From Muraenolepis orangiensis (lineage: Eukaryota; Chordata; Actinopteri; Gadiformes; Muraenolepididae): 64,000 nucleotides of DNA. Below are positions 1 to 13,689 of the stretch, piece after piece (the stretch's first letter is position 1; every line of letters starts with the position of its first letter). Below the pieces are notes generated by a model. That model was not told the DNA's origin and ran no database searches. It was given only the letters and a program-made list of their open reading frames with translations. The stretch covers positions 13,947,508 through 14,011,507 of the forward strand of contig CM051013.1 of assembly GCA_027704905.1 (NCBI GenBank), read 5' to 3'. The position numbers were made by a program, and so were the translations under genes.

Positions 1-134
1 ATAATAATACTTGGACATTAATATTAATATGAGTATTAATATGAATTATAATTATTGCATACCTATGTTGAACGCACTATTGTAAGTCGATTTGGACTAA
101 ATTAATACAATAAAAAATGTTTTGAATTATTTAT

Positions 135-138
<4 letters not shown>

Positions 139-166
<28 letters not shown>

Positions 167-192
167 TATTATTATTATTATTATTATTATTA
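139..192. repeat. (TAA)n/(TTA)n perfect palindrome
   Basis: A TAA trinucleotide run switches at about position 165/166 to its own complement (TTA)n. The result is a 54-bp perfect palindrome that could extrude a hairpin. The rest of 1-700 is AT-rich sequence in which I see no confident gene apart from the weak exon candidate at 327-448. Confidence 0.85.
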
Positions 193-326
193 CTGCACTG
201 TAGTAGGCCTGATAGTATATTGGGTGATGGCTCATACTATAACGTGTAGCCACGTAGCTCTACTAGAGTAAGAACGTGGAACGTGGACGGATAGGAGCCC
301 AGATGTACAGTATTTCTCCTCAGTGG

Positions 327-448
327 TCAGTGAAGCCGGGCGTGGGGAAGGGACCTGGCCAATGTCTCCACCCGCTGGCGGAGGTCTGAAATGCGTGACA
401 CCGCTTCAGAGTCCTCCAGCAAGACGGATTTGAAACAGGCCAGGTTGC
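327..448 (-). CDS. Weak candidate coding exon (unknown gene)
   Basis: On the minus strand a pyrimidine-rich tract ends in ...CTCCTAG at 449-450. An open frame of about 40 codons follows to a TGA at 327-329. The peptide contains a stretch rich in heptad-like hydrophobic spacing (around ISDLRQRVETLARSL), as in a short coiled coil, and codon use looks coding-like compared with the AT-rich flanks. I do not recognise a family, and no upstream exon was found. It could be a chance open frame in a GC-richer island. Confidence 0.22.
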
Positions 449-778
449 CTAGGAGACCCAGAAGGGAGATTAGGAGAATGTTTATTTTCATATTTTTTTT
501 GTTTTTGAGTTATTTTTTCCCCCCCCTCTTTTTTTCATGAGATTCTAATGCCTGCGAATGTCATGCTCGCAATTTTAGCCACAATTACGCAGCACGATCA
601 TGTGTCGTCTAAATAGTGACTTTGTATGTTATAGCATTTAGTTCTTAAGAATCAATCACATGATGTCTTCTTCTTTACATCCAGTGCAATCTGGATTTTC
701 TCATGGATAAACGCCACAACTTTCACAAAATCTGCCTTCTTAAAGTGTCTTGAGGTCAACGCTGATGCTCCTGTCACG

Positions 779-1120
<342 letters not shown>

Positions 1121-1229
1121 GCGTCACAGAGAATAAAAAAGCATATTAGAAAGGGCTGAACATGAAAGACCTCAGATATTTTGACTGGCAGGTTGGCAGA
1201 CCAATGAAACAGGTGGATAAAAGGTAGTG

Positions 1230-1504
<275 letters not shown>

Positions 1505-1507
1505 CAG

Positions 1508-1608
1508 CAAGAGATAAAGGATGACTCTAGGAGAGGTGAGGAATATAGAACGAATTGGCACCCACCGACACCCAATCGACAGACACGATCTGACTCCACC
1601 AACCCCAG
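1508..1608 (+). CDS. Weak candidate internal exon (unknown gene)
   Basis: The interval is bounded by an acceptor-like ACACCCAG and a donor AG|GTGAGG. In phase 0 it is fully open for 33 codons plus 2 nt and encodes a basic, polar peptide (begins QEIKDDSRRGEEYR). The polypyrimidine tract would have to be the (AC)n repeat itself. No family was recognised and neighbouring exons were not found, so this is a hypothesis only. An overlapping frame starting at the ATG at 1521 is also open. Confidence 0.25.
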
Positions 1609-2466
1609 GTGAGGGCAGGTGGCTCTTGTTCGCTGTGATGGACACCAGCTCCAGCACCCCCATCGGGTCGGAGGTCGAACAAGGACCAGGTGGTTGTCTG
1701 TTCCGCATCCCCCTGTGACCGTCTAACCACCAGGCGGTATTAGATGGTCACGGGGGGATGCAGTTGTCTTGTGTGAGGACTTGTTGCTTGTTGCAGCTGT
1801 CTTATAAGGGGCGTAATAATAAATAAATAAATATATTTAAAAAAAACAAGTACATGTTTCAGACAACAACAGCACAAAGTAGCCATTGTTATAATTGTAC
1901 CGGATGATTATTCCATTAGCCTTGCTAATTTCTGCAGTCCAGTTCACGCAACACTCTACCACAAACAAAACAAAACATCTCTTCCGCTTACACATTGAAG
2001 AATTTGATGGGTTTTTCATTGTATTATGTACAAGTACAAGTCTTTTATACATTATTGTTTTGACACAGTGTTTATCATGCTGCTAGCAGCATGGGCCCAT
2101 GCACAACAGAATAGGAATATACTATAATACATATGTGTATTATATCATTATTTTTTTTAATCGAATTTTAAAAGGTCAACAATAAATAATTCATAATCAG
2201 TGCAGAAAAGCGATACCAGCTATGCCATACAAATATGAGGAACGATTTTGTGTCTCTTTCTATATTTCTATATTTATTTATTATTTATTTAGTTATTTTT
2301 AGAATAGAGCAGTTTTTTAGACATTTCAGACATTTCAGAAATATAACATAAGGTTTGAGGACAGAATGGAAAGTTCCGGAGAACTCATCACCTTCTTCGT
2401 GCGTGTGTAGTCGATGATGCGGGCGTGGAGCGTGTGGCGTGTGGGCTGGTTTACGGTGATGATGAG

Positions 2467-2529
2467 TTACGGTCTGAAGAGACGCGCCGTCTCCTCCAGC
2501 TGGTTGTAATCTATCAGAGCCGTCTCTGG
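2467..2529 (-). CDS. Weak candidate terminal exon (unknown gene)
   Basis: On the minus strand a pyrimidine-rich stretch ending in CCCCGTGGTAG (AG at 2530-2531) precedes a phase-0 frame of 20 codons ending in TAA at 2467-2469 (peptide PETALIDYNQLEETARLFRP). About 190 bp downstream there are overlapping AATAAA signals on this strand (around 2270-2290). Acceptor, short C-terminal frame and poly(A) signals together look like a last exon, but no family was recognised and no upstream exon was located. Confidence 0.25.
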   Translation of the reverse strand, partial: PETALIDYNQLEETARLFRP

Positions 2530-2621
2530 CTACCACGGGGGGAGAACCACATCCAGACAACACAACACGTAGATTGAGCCACTTAACAGGGAATTCAGAT
2601 ACCGGAGATATCGAACACAGA

Positions 2622-2716
<95 letters not shown>
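2622..2716. repeat. (ACGC)n tetranucleotide array
   Basis: About 23 uninterrupted copies of ACGC, an alternating purine-pyrimidine sequence with Z-DNA potential. It is followed by a short (CA)n. Confidence 0.95.
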
Positions 2717-2904
2717 CACACACACAGTTTAGTTTGCAGGGCATAGACTCGAAAAAGATGGAAGGGGCCGTCTCTTGGTGTCGGTTGGTCAGGCTGTAGG
2801 AATGGAGATGGACAGAGTTTAAGCACATCATCAATAATATAATAGTAAAAATAAAATGAGACATCAAATCTAAAAACAATTATCTAATGCTAAAAAACGG
2901 TCTA

Positions 2905-3090
<186 letters not shown>

Positions 3091-3617
3091 AATATATATA
3101 TCTATATATATACCTTACTCTAACATGCAAGGTCACATGAGTCATTACTGAGATCAGTACGGAAGTACAGAGAAATCTCTAGTGCTGCCGCACCCTGCTG
3201 GGCTCAGCACCCATGACGGGAACCCCCACCAGGAGCCCCCACCAGGAGCCCCCACCAGGAACCCCCACCAGGTCCTCTGGCAGGTCACAGACACGCCAAC
3301 CCTCAGAGACCTCAACCCTACAATCACTTGCTCTGCGCAAGTGATTTTTGTGTCTGTTTATTTCTTATTTCTGTTTTAGTTTTTTTTCATCGTTTTCCAT
3401 CGTCATTTTTTTTCAGTTCTTGATTTCATTTGATTTGTATTTATCTTCTTTATTATCTGTGATTAATCTGTAATTGATATTTAATCTCTATTACTACCAC
3501 TCAATCTATCTATCTTCTACCACCCACCCTCTCTCTCAATCCCAGTCATTACCGTGCAGACATGTCAGCCTTGAGAGGAGGTTCAGCCTAACCCTCAATC
3601 ATCCCAGAGGGATTTAT

Positions 3618-4011
<394 letters not shown>

Positions 4012-4563
4012 GATGACAGACACACTGTGGTGATATTGTGGCGTTTATCTTCCCCCTATACCATTCCGTTCTCCTCTTGACTCACTGTCTCATTTTAAGA
4101 CCGGAATTTAGGAGATCAATGGATCGTCGATGGTAGCGATCAGCCGTGATGATTGAATGGGGAGGGGTTGGTGTTGTTAGTGTGGGGGGGGGTTGACTGA
4201 CTGTGTTTCATCTGAACAGAGAGAGAGGGAGAGGAGGGGAGGGAAGGGGAAGGGGGGGGGTCCTCCGTTGGGAGCCGGCCCTGCAGCATGACTGCCTGAC
4301 AGCTGCTTCACAAGGAGTTGACAAAAAAAGGGACCCTAAGAAGTACCGTGAGCGATGCTGCAGTGGGTTTCTAATTGTTTGAAAGGGTGAAAACTTCCCC
4401 GAGCTCCCGCTTTGATGGAATCAGAGACTCAGCGAGCAAAGACACCCTGCCAAGACGTTTAGAGGAGAACTTGGAAGCAGTGAGCAGAAGAAGGGAAAGT
4501 TGTGACAAGCGCCGGGGATTGGCTGCAAAAGTTGGGACGTTTTTGGGGTTTTTGTTTGCTCAC

Positions 4564-5210
4564 ATGGTCAATAAAATAAGCATCTTAGCATCCTATATGT
4601 TCCAGTCGGCCAAGTCGCCGATCTTCAGTGTTCGGTGAGTTGCAAGGCTCAGCGAATTCTGAAGTTTGTCAAAGTTTTCTGCAACTTGCCAGCAGAAGAA
4701 TGTTCTCCAGTAGTCAAGGTGGAAATACATGTTTTTTCACTCTATTTGGCACATACTCATTATTTCATTGTATATAACATGGCATTTCAGAAGCCAGCAC
4801 AAACACACACACACACACACACCTCTTGCTTACTGTCCTTTTCTCTCTCCCTCCTTATCTCCCCTCACTCTCTCTCTCTTTCCTCCTCTCCCACGCACAC
4901 GTCACATAAAACTCTCTCTCTTCTTGCTTGCGAGGGGTATCATAGGTAGGAGAGAGAGAGAGAGATTGAAAGAGAGAGCTAGCGAGCTAGCGAGCTCACC
5001 CCTACCTCTGATGCAATGAGCTCCAGGCCTCGACACTGTCAGTCCTTCTCCTGCCGCAGGAGGGTCCACATCTCTGGGTCATCCTGGGCCAGGCTGTCCT
5101 GCCTTGTCCACTGTCCCCCCGTCGGAGAGTCCTCGTCTGGACAGCTTCACGGCCAGCTGTATTCCAGCAGGAAGTTTAAGGTTCCCCTGCTGGAGGTGCT
5201 ACCTCCGTGA
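4564..5210 (+). CDS. Speculative two-exon short CDS (unknown gene)
   Basis: A moderately GC-rich stretch (4260-4634) contains an ATG at 4564 in a fair context and an open frame of 23 codons plus 2 nt. It ends at a strong donor (TTCG|GTGAGT, intron from 4635). A pyrimidine-rich acceptor ends at 5059 (CCTGCCGCAG). Joined there, the frame stays open to TGA at 5208-5210, giving a product of about 74 residues. In a second frame this stretch is open further downstream, so the reading frame is uncertain. The hypothetical 'intron' holds a short (AC)n at 4801-4822 and CT-rich sequence. No domain or family was recognised. The 5' part may instead be a non-coding first exon of a gene lying outside what I can resolve. 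Confidence 0.22.
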
Positions 5211-5414
5211 CCCGACCCGTATAAGCGGTAAACGGTACTTGATTCATACTTTAATACATTTTTTTGTATTTGTATTGTATTTCAGGAGCCCCTCACAACT
5301 GCCATGAATATAAGCTCAGTAGCAATATTTTAATTAATTAATATTATTGGTATGAATGAGTCTCCATAATGGGTAATACAAACACATGTTTCAAGGCCTA
5401 TAGTTTTGAAATAA

Positions 5415-5746
5415 GACATATAGCGCTTTTCGAGACACCCAAAGTGCTTAACATCGTGTGTCATGCTTTTTAATATAGTGCTTTCATCCAAAGCGCTTTA
5501 CAAGTGAAGCCTCACATTCACCCATTCACACACACTTTCAACCACCGACGGCGGAGTCAGCCATGCAAGGAGAAAGGCAGCACGTTGGGAGCAGTTAGGG
5601 TTAGGTGTCTTGCAGTTAGGTCAGTTAGTAGGGGTCTTGATCAAGGACACCTTGAATGGTTTTTGCTACGAGAAGCCGGGGGATCAAACCAACAACCATC
5701 CGGTTGCGAGGCGACCGCTCTACCTCCTGAGCTATTCTGCCGATGG
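5415..5746 (-). mobile_element. tRNA-derived SINE
   Basis: On the minus strand the element starts near 5746 with a tRNA-like head. An A-box-like TAGCTCAGGAGGTAGAGCGG is followed about 45 bp later by a B-box-like GGTTTGATCCC. This leads into a body containing CATTCACC and CGCTTTGG motifs and a tail with AAAAGCGCTATA. This structure is typical of abundant teleost tRNA-derived SINEs whose tails resemble LINE 3' ends. The tRNA-like head is degenerate, so this is not a functional tRNA gene. The exact family name cannot be fixed by eye. Confidence 0.75.
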
Positions 5747-7060
5747 TTTCATTGTATGTTTATACAATGAAAACATAGGCTACCAAAGGGGTTGTTAGGG
5801 TGCAGTGGGCGCTTTAGAGCTGCAGCTATCAGGCGTGTGTTTATTGAAGGCCAGATAGTACCAGCAACTGTTGGTTACTTTGCCCTAAAAACGTTGATTG
5901 CTGCTTTGTCAGGAATAATAAAGGGGAACACTTTCTCTTCTTTAGTGTGCTTTGCCTTTCATAAGTGTCCTTTTGGCTTTCCCTTGTATGAATATGGTCC
6001 TGGGATTACAGTCTGAACACAACAAAAAAGAAAAACAGTGTCAATAGAAACCCTGCTGATTTCACAACAACAATGCATGCTATGAACATGCGGCTGACGG
6101 AGCCAAGCTAACTCGTTGAATTGAACAAAGCAACATATTTCACCGTTAAATTGTTTTTTTAAATGTATCTACCGTGTGACCGTTCATTGAAACTTGAAAG
6201 TTACTACAAAGAAAAGCAACAAACTCCCCGAAATATTAGCCTTAGTGACAGAGGGAGCCTTGTCTTGGACCGTGTCTGGAAGAGAAACTTTCGAGGTGCA
6301 AAAGGCATGAGGGAACTTAGAAATATTGAAACATTAAACGTTGAAGAACCAATCCTAATTTATTTGTACTGTAATACTGCCTAAATTATTTCACACAAAT
6401 ACAACATGTGCCAATGTACAGTGCAGATATACATGGAATGGTTATGAATCTAAATATGAAGCAATAAATGAATTAGCAATGAGTAAAACCATTAAAATAA
6501 CTATTTTGTCAAATCTTTTAAAAACACTGTTTCCATTACTGATCAGTGCACATTGAATTCCACAAAGAAATACTGTAACATAATTCTAGGTCTTTATACA
6601 TTTCTTAACACTTTCTTGCAGTTTTGGAAAAACTGTGATTAGAATATGAAAAAGACAGCAGAACGTACTCGCAGTGAGAACCCCAAGATCACTCCAATAC
6701 GTGTGAATGTACATCATAAGATTATTATACAACTCAGGCAGAAATGCACTTCTGTGAGTCTGTCATGTCCAGAAGTTAGGCTTCTGGAATTAACATAAGC
6801 CTGTAATATCACAGAAAAGTGCCATTTTCAACAAATCCATCTTAATCCTCAATGTTACATTCCTCAACACTTAGGTGTTCATTTAGGCCTACTGAAACGT
6901 CTATTTAGGAGACACACATCTTATACAAATATAAATGGACAATATTAATACATTAGAGCAATTAAGAAATAATAGCATACCCTCTTCATTTATTGAGTGG
7001 TTTTTTGTGGCAGTTGATCCCGCCCAGGGAATCTGGGTGGCTTTTCAGGGCTCACCAGGG

Positions 7061-7440
7061 CTGTGTCCCAAATCACGCTCTTCTCACACTATAGTCCACT
7101 ATATAGTTCACCATTTAGTAGTGTCCGAATTATTATACCCTTTATAGTGCACTCATCGTATCCCACAATGCATCGTGAAGTAGTGTACAACCGATGGTCA
7201 CTATATATAGACCATGCATGATCATGCATTGTGCTGAACAAAAATAAAAATGGCGGACATGCGACATTCACCGATGTACTAGATCTGGCAGTTTTTATTA
7301 TGCGACAGAAATTACGTCATTGACGGTGACTCGGGTAGTGTCTGAAAGTGTTTTTTCATTTTGCAGGTGAGCTCACTATATCGTCCTCTACATTGAACTC
7401 CCTAGAGAGGGAGTAGGGAATGAATGTTTTCGGACACAAT
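7061..7440. mobile_element. MITE-like DNA-transposon relic with TGTGTCC ends
   Basis: The left end reads CTGTGTCCCAAATCAC and the right end, reverse-complemented, reads ATTGTGTCCGAAAAC, so the two share TGTGTCC-AAA termini. The interior has short CACTATA-type motifs and no coding capacity. Terminal inverted repeats without an ORF indicate a small non-autonomous DNA transposon. I could not identify a clear target-site duplication, so the superfamily is left open. Confidence 0.5.
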
Positions 7441-7779
7441 CCAGGACACAGGCTGTTGATGAATTAACGGTTTCATTGAAAAAGGTGGAATGCTTTTGGC
7501 CCTCCCCCCTGAGTGTGTGTAAGTGTGTGTGTGTGTATGTATGTGTGTGTGTGTGTGTGTGTGTGCGCCAATGGTTGGTTTAACCTGTGTGCCTTGATTG
7601 CTTACATGCACCACAGGTGTGCAGCCTCATCCAGCCCCAGAGTCTAAGGGTATACCAGAGTCTAAAGATTTGCCCTTGTTGGTTTAAGTGCCCCTGCTTG
7701 AGCCACTGCCCCTCACAATGTCTGTCCACGGCCCGCCAGGACCCCTGTATAAGTCTGTGACGAGGCTGGAATCTAAAGG

Positions 7780-8143
7780 TGACCTTGTGTTCAATTCACT
7801 TTTCACTTTTTCACTTTTTCACATGTCACTTTTCAGTCGAATTATTTATTAATATATTATTACTGCCAATTTGCACTATACGTATTGTTGTGTATTGTAT
7901 ATACCTACGTACTACTGTTATAATACTGTAATTATCTTCACTTATCAATACATTTAGACTTCATTTAGAATTATTTTAACTATTTTTGTTTATAATAGTT
8001 TTTATTTTAGTTAGTTGTTGTTTTGTTTTTTAGCTTAGGTTTTAGTATTCTTGTGTGTGCATTTATTCCCCCTGTGTCAACTGTTGCACCTTAATTTCCC
8101 TCGGGATTAATAAAGTTTTCTGAATCTGAATCTGAATCTGAAT
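7780..8143 (+). mobile_element. LINE/SINE 3' tail with (TGAATC)n terminus
   Basis: An AT-rich tract ends in TTTCCCTCGGGATTAATAAAG followed by about four TGAATC-type hexamers. This matches the 3' ends of L2/Rex-like non-LTR retrotransposons in fish, which close on a short tandem repeat. No coding part is present, so this is a 5'-truncated copy. The neighbouring stretch 5750-7060 shows nothing I can support as a gene. Confidence 0.55.
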
Positions 8144-8628
8144 CATCAGAGTCCCCTGGGTTTGGCCGTGGAGATGAATCTATAGCAGAATCAGTGACAT
8201 GTTTTCCATCACGTCTTCAAACCTGTGTAATGTAATGAATTTCATGGGGCCCCTTGCACAATTTTTTTGTTTTTTATTAGTTTCACTATTTCTTTAACAG
8301 CTAAGAGGAAAATGTGCTCTATAAATAGAAAAGAACGTTTGAATTGATCTGAACATTTTTGCGTGTTTTTTATTTTTATTGGCTTCAAACTGTGAACTCT
8401 TTTGGGGTTGATTTTATATTTTTGTAGATTGAATGATATAATTATGAAAATGATAATTTGCTATAATTATGATGAGAAATCTCTAATTTATTGTGGCTGT
8501 CAAAGCTCTTCTGGAAGATTGTTTTGAAAGGCTCCATACAAAGTTAGGTTATTATTATTATTATTATTATTATTTTTAACCATGAGAATCATTACATAGT
8601 ATTACGTTTGTTACAATGACTATTTTCT

Positions 8629-8634
8629 TTTATT
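8629..8634 (-). terminator. Candidate poly(A) signal for nxph4-like gene
   Basis: AATAAA on the minus strand about 125 bp past the neurexophilin stop codon. A second AATAAA lies at 8375-8380. Either could end the 3' UTR. Confidence 0.35.
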
Positions 8635-8757
8635 ACATGTTTTCCCCATCAGCGGGACAGTGATTCCCCGTGATCGGTGGGCACAAGCCTCTTCATGAAT
8701 ATTTAATATTCCCATTTCCTTCAGTGTATAGTCTGTCAGTGTTTCTGATGCACACGG

Positions 8758-9654
<897 letters not shown>

Positions 9655-9715
9655 TCATAACAATCATTTACACTTATTGGCCCTTTTTTTCGTTAAAGAA
9701 CATACTGTGTTATAG

Positions 9716-9751
9716 TGAGAGAGAGAAAGAGAAAGAGACAAAGACAGAGAC

Positions 9752-9848
<97 letters not shown>

Positions 9849-9868
9849 AGACGAGAGAGAGACAGACG

Positions 9869-9919
<51 letters not shown>

Positions 9920-9968
9920 GACAGACAGACAGAGAGAGACAGACAGACAGACAGAGACAGACAGAGAC

Positions 9969-10021
<53 letters not shown>

Positions 10022-10022
10022 T

Positions 10023-10066
<44 letters not shown>

Positions 10067-10100
10067 GCAGACAGAGGCAGACAGACAGAGACAGAGAGAG
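9716..10100. repeat. (GA)n then (GACA)n array in nxph4 intron
   Basis: A (GA)n block (about 9716-9868) grades into a long, interrupted (GACA)n array to about 10100. It lies about 75 bp inside the intron on the acceptor side of exon 2. The remainder of the intron (10100-11330) has open frames on both strands but no recognisable coding sequence. Confidence 0.93.
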
Positions 10101-11327
10101 CTTAAACAAAAACACACTTAAAAAGTTAAGTTGTAGCATACCTATTAACGGCTAATCGATTATAATAATTGTGTGTTGTTTGCGAGGTAGGGAGGAGAGG
10201 AGACTTGGGACTATGACAAATCAATAGGATGACTCCCTTCGGCAAGGTCTATGGATGAATTACCGCCGCAGGACAGACTAGAATAAAATACAGATAGTGT
10301 GTGTGCCTGTATGTTCTTGCGGTCCGGCTCTCATTCTCTCATTATTGATTCCATCTCTGTCTTTCTACAAGTGAAAGCTGTCAATCATCTTTTATGTTGG
10401 ATTAAATACCGGGAGCTGTGGTTGAATGACAAGAACCACAATTGCGATACACCCTTCTGTGTGTTTATTTAACCTTGTATTTGACCTGTATTTTCTCAGG
10501 TCCGTCTCGTTTGGATTGTGTACCTCTACTGCTAGATAGACCTGATAGCAGAAGAAAGTAAGTTAAAACAATGACGACCAACGGAATTACAAAAGAAACA
10601 CAAATACTAATTACATTACAAATTATGAATACACAAACACAAAATATAAACAGTTGCTGTTTTAATCCATCTTTTCTTACGCTGTCCATGGGTGCTATTA
10701 ATCCTCAAAGGTTCTAGGACTTGTGTGTCAACACCACACTATTCAGATAGCACAGGACTCACACTGTGCATACTTTCTTTTCACACGCGCACACTGTCTC
10801 CTCCACTAAACGGTGTATGACCTCTCTTTGTGGTGTCAATCTGCTCTTTGAATCCAAACTTTGTGAACCCTGCTGAACTCCTATTGGAAACTATAGGAGG
10901 AACTAACGCAAGAAAGTGCATATCAACAATATCCATTTTAACAAAGCTCATTGTAATGTATTCACACAGTGTCCTTGTGAAATTCCTCGCCTCAGAGAGA
11001 GGTGCAGAGTTCAACCACCTTCTGCATATTTCGGATATAAACAATTCAAATGCCATCATTATTTCTTCACCTCCGCCTAAAGAAAATGCATGTCCATCAT
11101 CACCCACCCTCCCGTCTTTATTCTCCGCCAAGATTCCCCACCAGCTGTTAGTAAAGCAGCTCATCACAAAAGTTTGAGCCATGTCCTCCACCGCTCTAAT
11201 TGGCCCTCAGCGCATGACAGTCGTGTCAACTGCGCCGCGTCAAGCCGCCGGTACGGTGACTGAGGCTGAGCAACAGTGGTGCAACGGCGTCGCGGAAAAC
11301 ACACACCGACTCGCACCGCACCGCACT

Positions 11328-11476
<149 letters not shown>

Positions 11477-11897
11477 GTGTTGTGTATTTTGGAAAAAAGG
11501 AAAAACCGGGTACACCTCAGTCATTATAGGAGTAGCGTAACATCTAAGCTCCGAATGTCACTATTTCTTTATCTGGTAATCTGGTAGTGCATACTGTTAA
11601 TTTCTGACAGTTCCCATGTTTGCCCTTATAAATAGACGTTAAAGTCCTTCATTATGTTCATTATATTTGATATATAGATACATGGAATACATGTGGTCGC
11701 GCTTTTCAGATCACACCCCTTCAGCAATAGCCTACGAATCTTCGCGTTTAATGTAACTTTCTTCTATTTAAATAAACAACAACCACTATTATATGTATTC
11801 CGTGCAGCAAATTATGATTTGAGATATCTTTACTTTTTCTCGATACGACCCTTCCAGAGCGGTGAAAACACTTTAGGACAAAAATATGCTTACTTAC

Positions 11898-11954
11898 TAT
11901 TGTTGGTAGCACCCAAAGGCAGGTTATGACAAAGTTCCAACCAAGTGTCCTCAT
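11898..11954 (-). CDS. nxph4: Neurexophilin (nxph4-like), exon 1: signal peptide
   Basis: The ATG at 11954 opens 19 codons encoding MRTLGWNFVITCLWVLPTI, a short basic start followed by a hydrophobic core as in a secretion signal. The exon ends at a strong minus-strand donor (ATA|GTAAGT, intron from 11897) in phase 0, matching the phase-0 acceptor of exon 2. The intron is 2255 bp and carries long (GA)n arrays at both ends. A small signal-peptide exon followed by one large exon agrees with the usual neurexophilin gene structure. The exon is too short to show up as a long open frame; the assignment rests on position, phase and the signal-like peptide. Confidence 0.75.
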
Positions 11955-12059
11955 CTTCTTGCAGTAGAGCGCGCTGTTAGATGCTCTCCTGTGTCCGAGT
12001 GGGATCCAGCTGATCCGACACCAATCAATACGGATCAATGAAGAGAAAGTATGGGGTTT

Positions 12060-12175
12060 GAAATGCACACCTTATAACGCGCTCTCCCCGCTCGCTTTCT
12101 CTCGAACCCCGTTCCCTCTGCCCCGAGCACGCGCGCGTGAGCGCACGCACGGTGCGCGTCTCTAGTTGACGGTAT
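12060..12175 (-). promoter_or_regulatory. CpG-rich upstream region of nxph4-like gene
   Basis: A short GC- and CpG-rich stretch (many CGCG and GCGC steps) lies 105-220 bp upstream of the exon 1 ATG. It includes a TATA-like GTTATAAGG on the minus strand at about 12070-12078. This is the expected place for the promoter and 5' UTR. It was inferred from composition only; no transcription start can be read from the sequence. The region 12180-12820 upstream has an 88-codon open frame that looks incidental. Confidence 0.4.
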
Positions 12176-12821
12176 AGCCTACACATGCACCTCGGTTATT
12201 TGCGCCACCTACCGGACACTTAGGCCTATTACAACCCGGGAAAGAGGAACGTACCAGCTGGGGTAATTTGACAGCTCTCTCCCTCTCTGGTGTTCCCAGA
12301 CTGTATGCTGAAGTATTTTCAGATTAAAGTTATCCTTAGAGTATATAGCATACTATTTTTACCCAAAATATAGGCATAGACACATCCCGAACTAATGGTT
12401 AGATATATAATATCCTAGTTTGGCAGGACTGGGGACTAAGCGTCATTTGACAAGACGAAACCCTCGCTATGCCTGAATAATTAATTACGGAACTGATAAT
12501 TAGCCAATGGCACGGTTAAAATGTGGGCACACTGTAGACCTAGTATTTGGGATGGTGATCATTTCGGAATGTTTCAGCGCCGTGTCCTAGATTTTCCTCC
12601 CCGGATAATTATGCAAGCTGGACAACGAGTCACGAACGACTGGATAAATAGGTCTACTTCGTCCTGTGCCATGGAGGCGCTCTTCGACATGGTCACTAGG
12701 TTCAGACCCGGCAGCAGACATCCATCTCTGGGCGGGCATTTGATTCACCAGGGCGGCCCCCGACCCCCAGGCCCCACCCCATTTTAACGTAACATATGTG
12801 CATATAGTTGCCGAAAGATTT

Positions 12822-13230
12822 AGGCGTTATTTTTGTGCACGCAATGAAACATTTTGAGCATAGGAAATGTTTCAGCTGCTGCTGCTGCACACGCTCTCTC
12901 TCCCACACATGTGCCACATAACCAACCATCTGTAACGCTGTGCCAACAAGAGCGAGCACAGGGTGGAGAGGTGTGGAGCGAGCACAGGGTGGAGAGGTGT
13001 GGAGCGAGCACAGGGTGGAGAGGTGTGGAGCGAGCACAGGGTGGAGAGGTGTGGAGCGAGCACAGGGTGGAGAGGTGTGGAGCGAGGGAGAGGGGGAGAG
13101 AGCGTGTGCACGGACTGGAGCAAGAGTTTGAGGGCTTGAGAGCAGTGTGCGAACTATACCACGGTCTCCGGGGGAGCCGGGATATTTTTTTTTTTGCGGT
13201 GGGGGGGGGGGCGGGGGGGGGGTGGAGGGG
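12822..13230 (+). repeat. Unnamed dispersed repeat, copy 1 (forward)
   Basis: It begins GCGTTATTTTTGTGC, followed by GCAATGAAACATTTTGAGCA. The same text occurs reverse-complemented at about 14047-14100. Both copies later contain a GCAG(G/T)GTGCGAACT motif (here at about 13142). The interior is interrupted by a 26-bp minisatellite and ends in T- and G-rich runs. The repeat class is unknown. Confidence 0.55.
12953..13086. repeat. 26-bp minisatellite, five copies
   Basis: Five near-identical 26-bp units of the type GAGCGAGCACAGGGTGGAGA (unit continues GGTGTG). Since 26 is not a multiple of 3, all frames read through it, which explains the several overlapping open frames here. Confidence 0.92.
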
Positions 13231-13689
13231 GTAAATGCTGATCCGTGCATTAATAGCAACAGCACAGACATAGGCCTATTATAAAGAGAAAATCTGTTGC
13301 ACACGGGGTGGTGCCACAGGTCAACATTTACATGAAACGTCCCGATGGATCATGTTCATGTCAACAGATTGCCCGAGCATGTATGGGCTACGCAAACATC
13401 AACTTGATAATAAATAATCCACGGACCACCAATGTAACGTTTGACTGTTTAATTAAATCAACTTAAAATGACTCAAAAACAGGCTACATTGTTTCACATG
13501 GGCTATAGCCTATTATGGCTGTAGCCCACACAGAGCCGAACACACGCGATAAGAGCAGCCAGCGGCACCAACCATGAACAATATTAATATTAATAATACA
13601 GCTATAGCACAACACAACCCTCTCACTGCCTGGAGAGACGCGACGCCACACACACAACACAACGATGCACATAGCCCTTCTCTCATGTC

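Noticed and set aside
5680..5746. Functional tRNA gene on the minus strand
   Set aside because: A- and B-box-like motifs are present, but the cloverleaf is degenerate and continues into a SINE body.
10781..11191. 136-codon minus-strand frame and 115-codon plus-strand frame inside the nxph4 intron
   Set aside because: No recognisable family, no splice or start context, and overlapping antisense frames of similar length are expected by chance here.
12521..12787. 88-codon plus-strand frame
   Set aside because: No recognisable motif. It lies just upstream of a repeat and near the divergent promoter, so it is probably incidental.
12702..13304. 200-codon and other frames across the 26-bp minisatellite
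   Set aside because: Generated by a tandem repeat whose length is not a multiple of 3. The proline run is the complement of a poly(G) tract.
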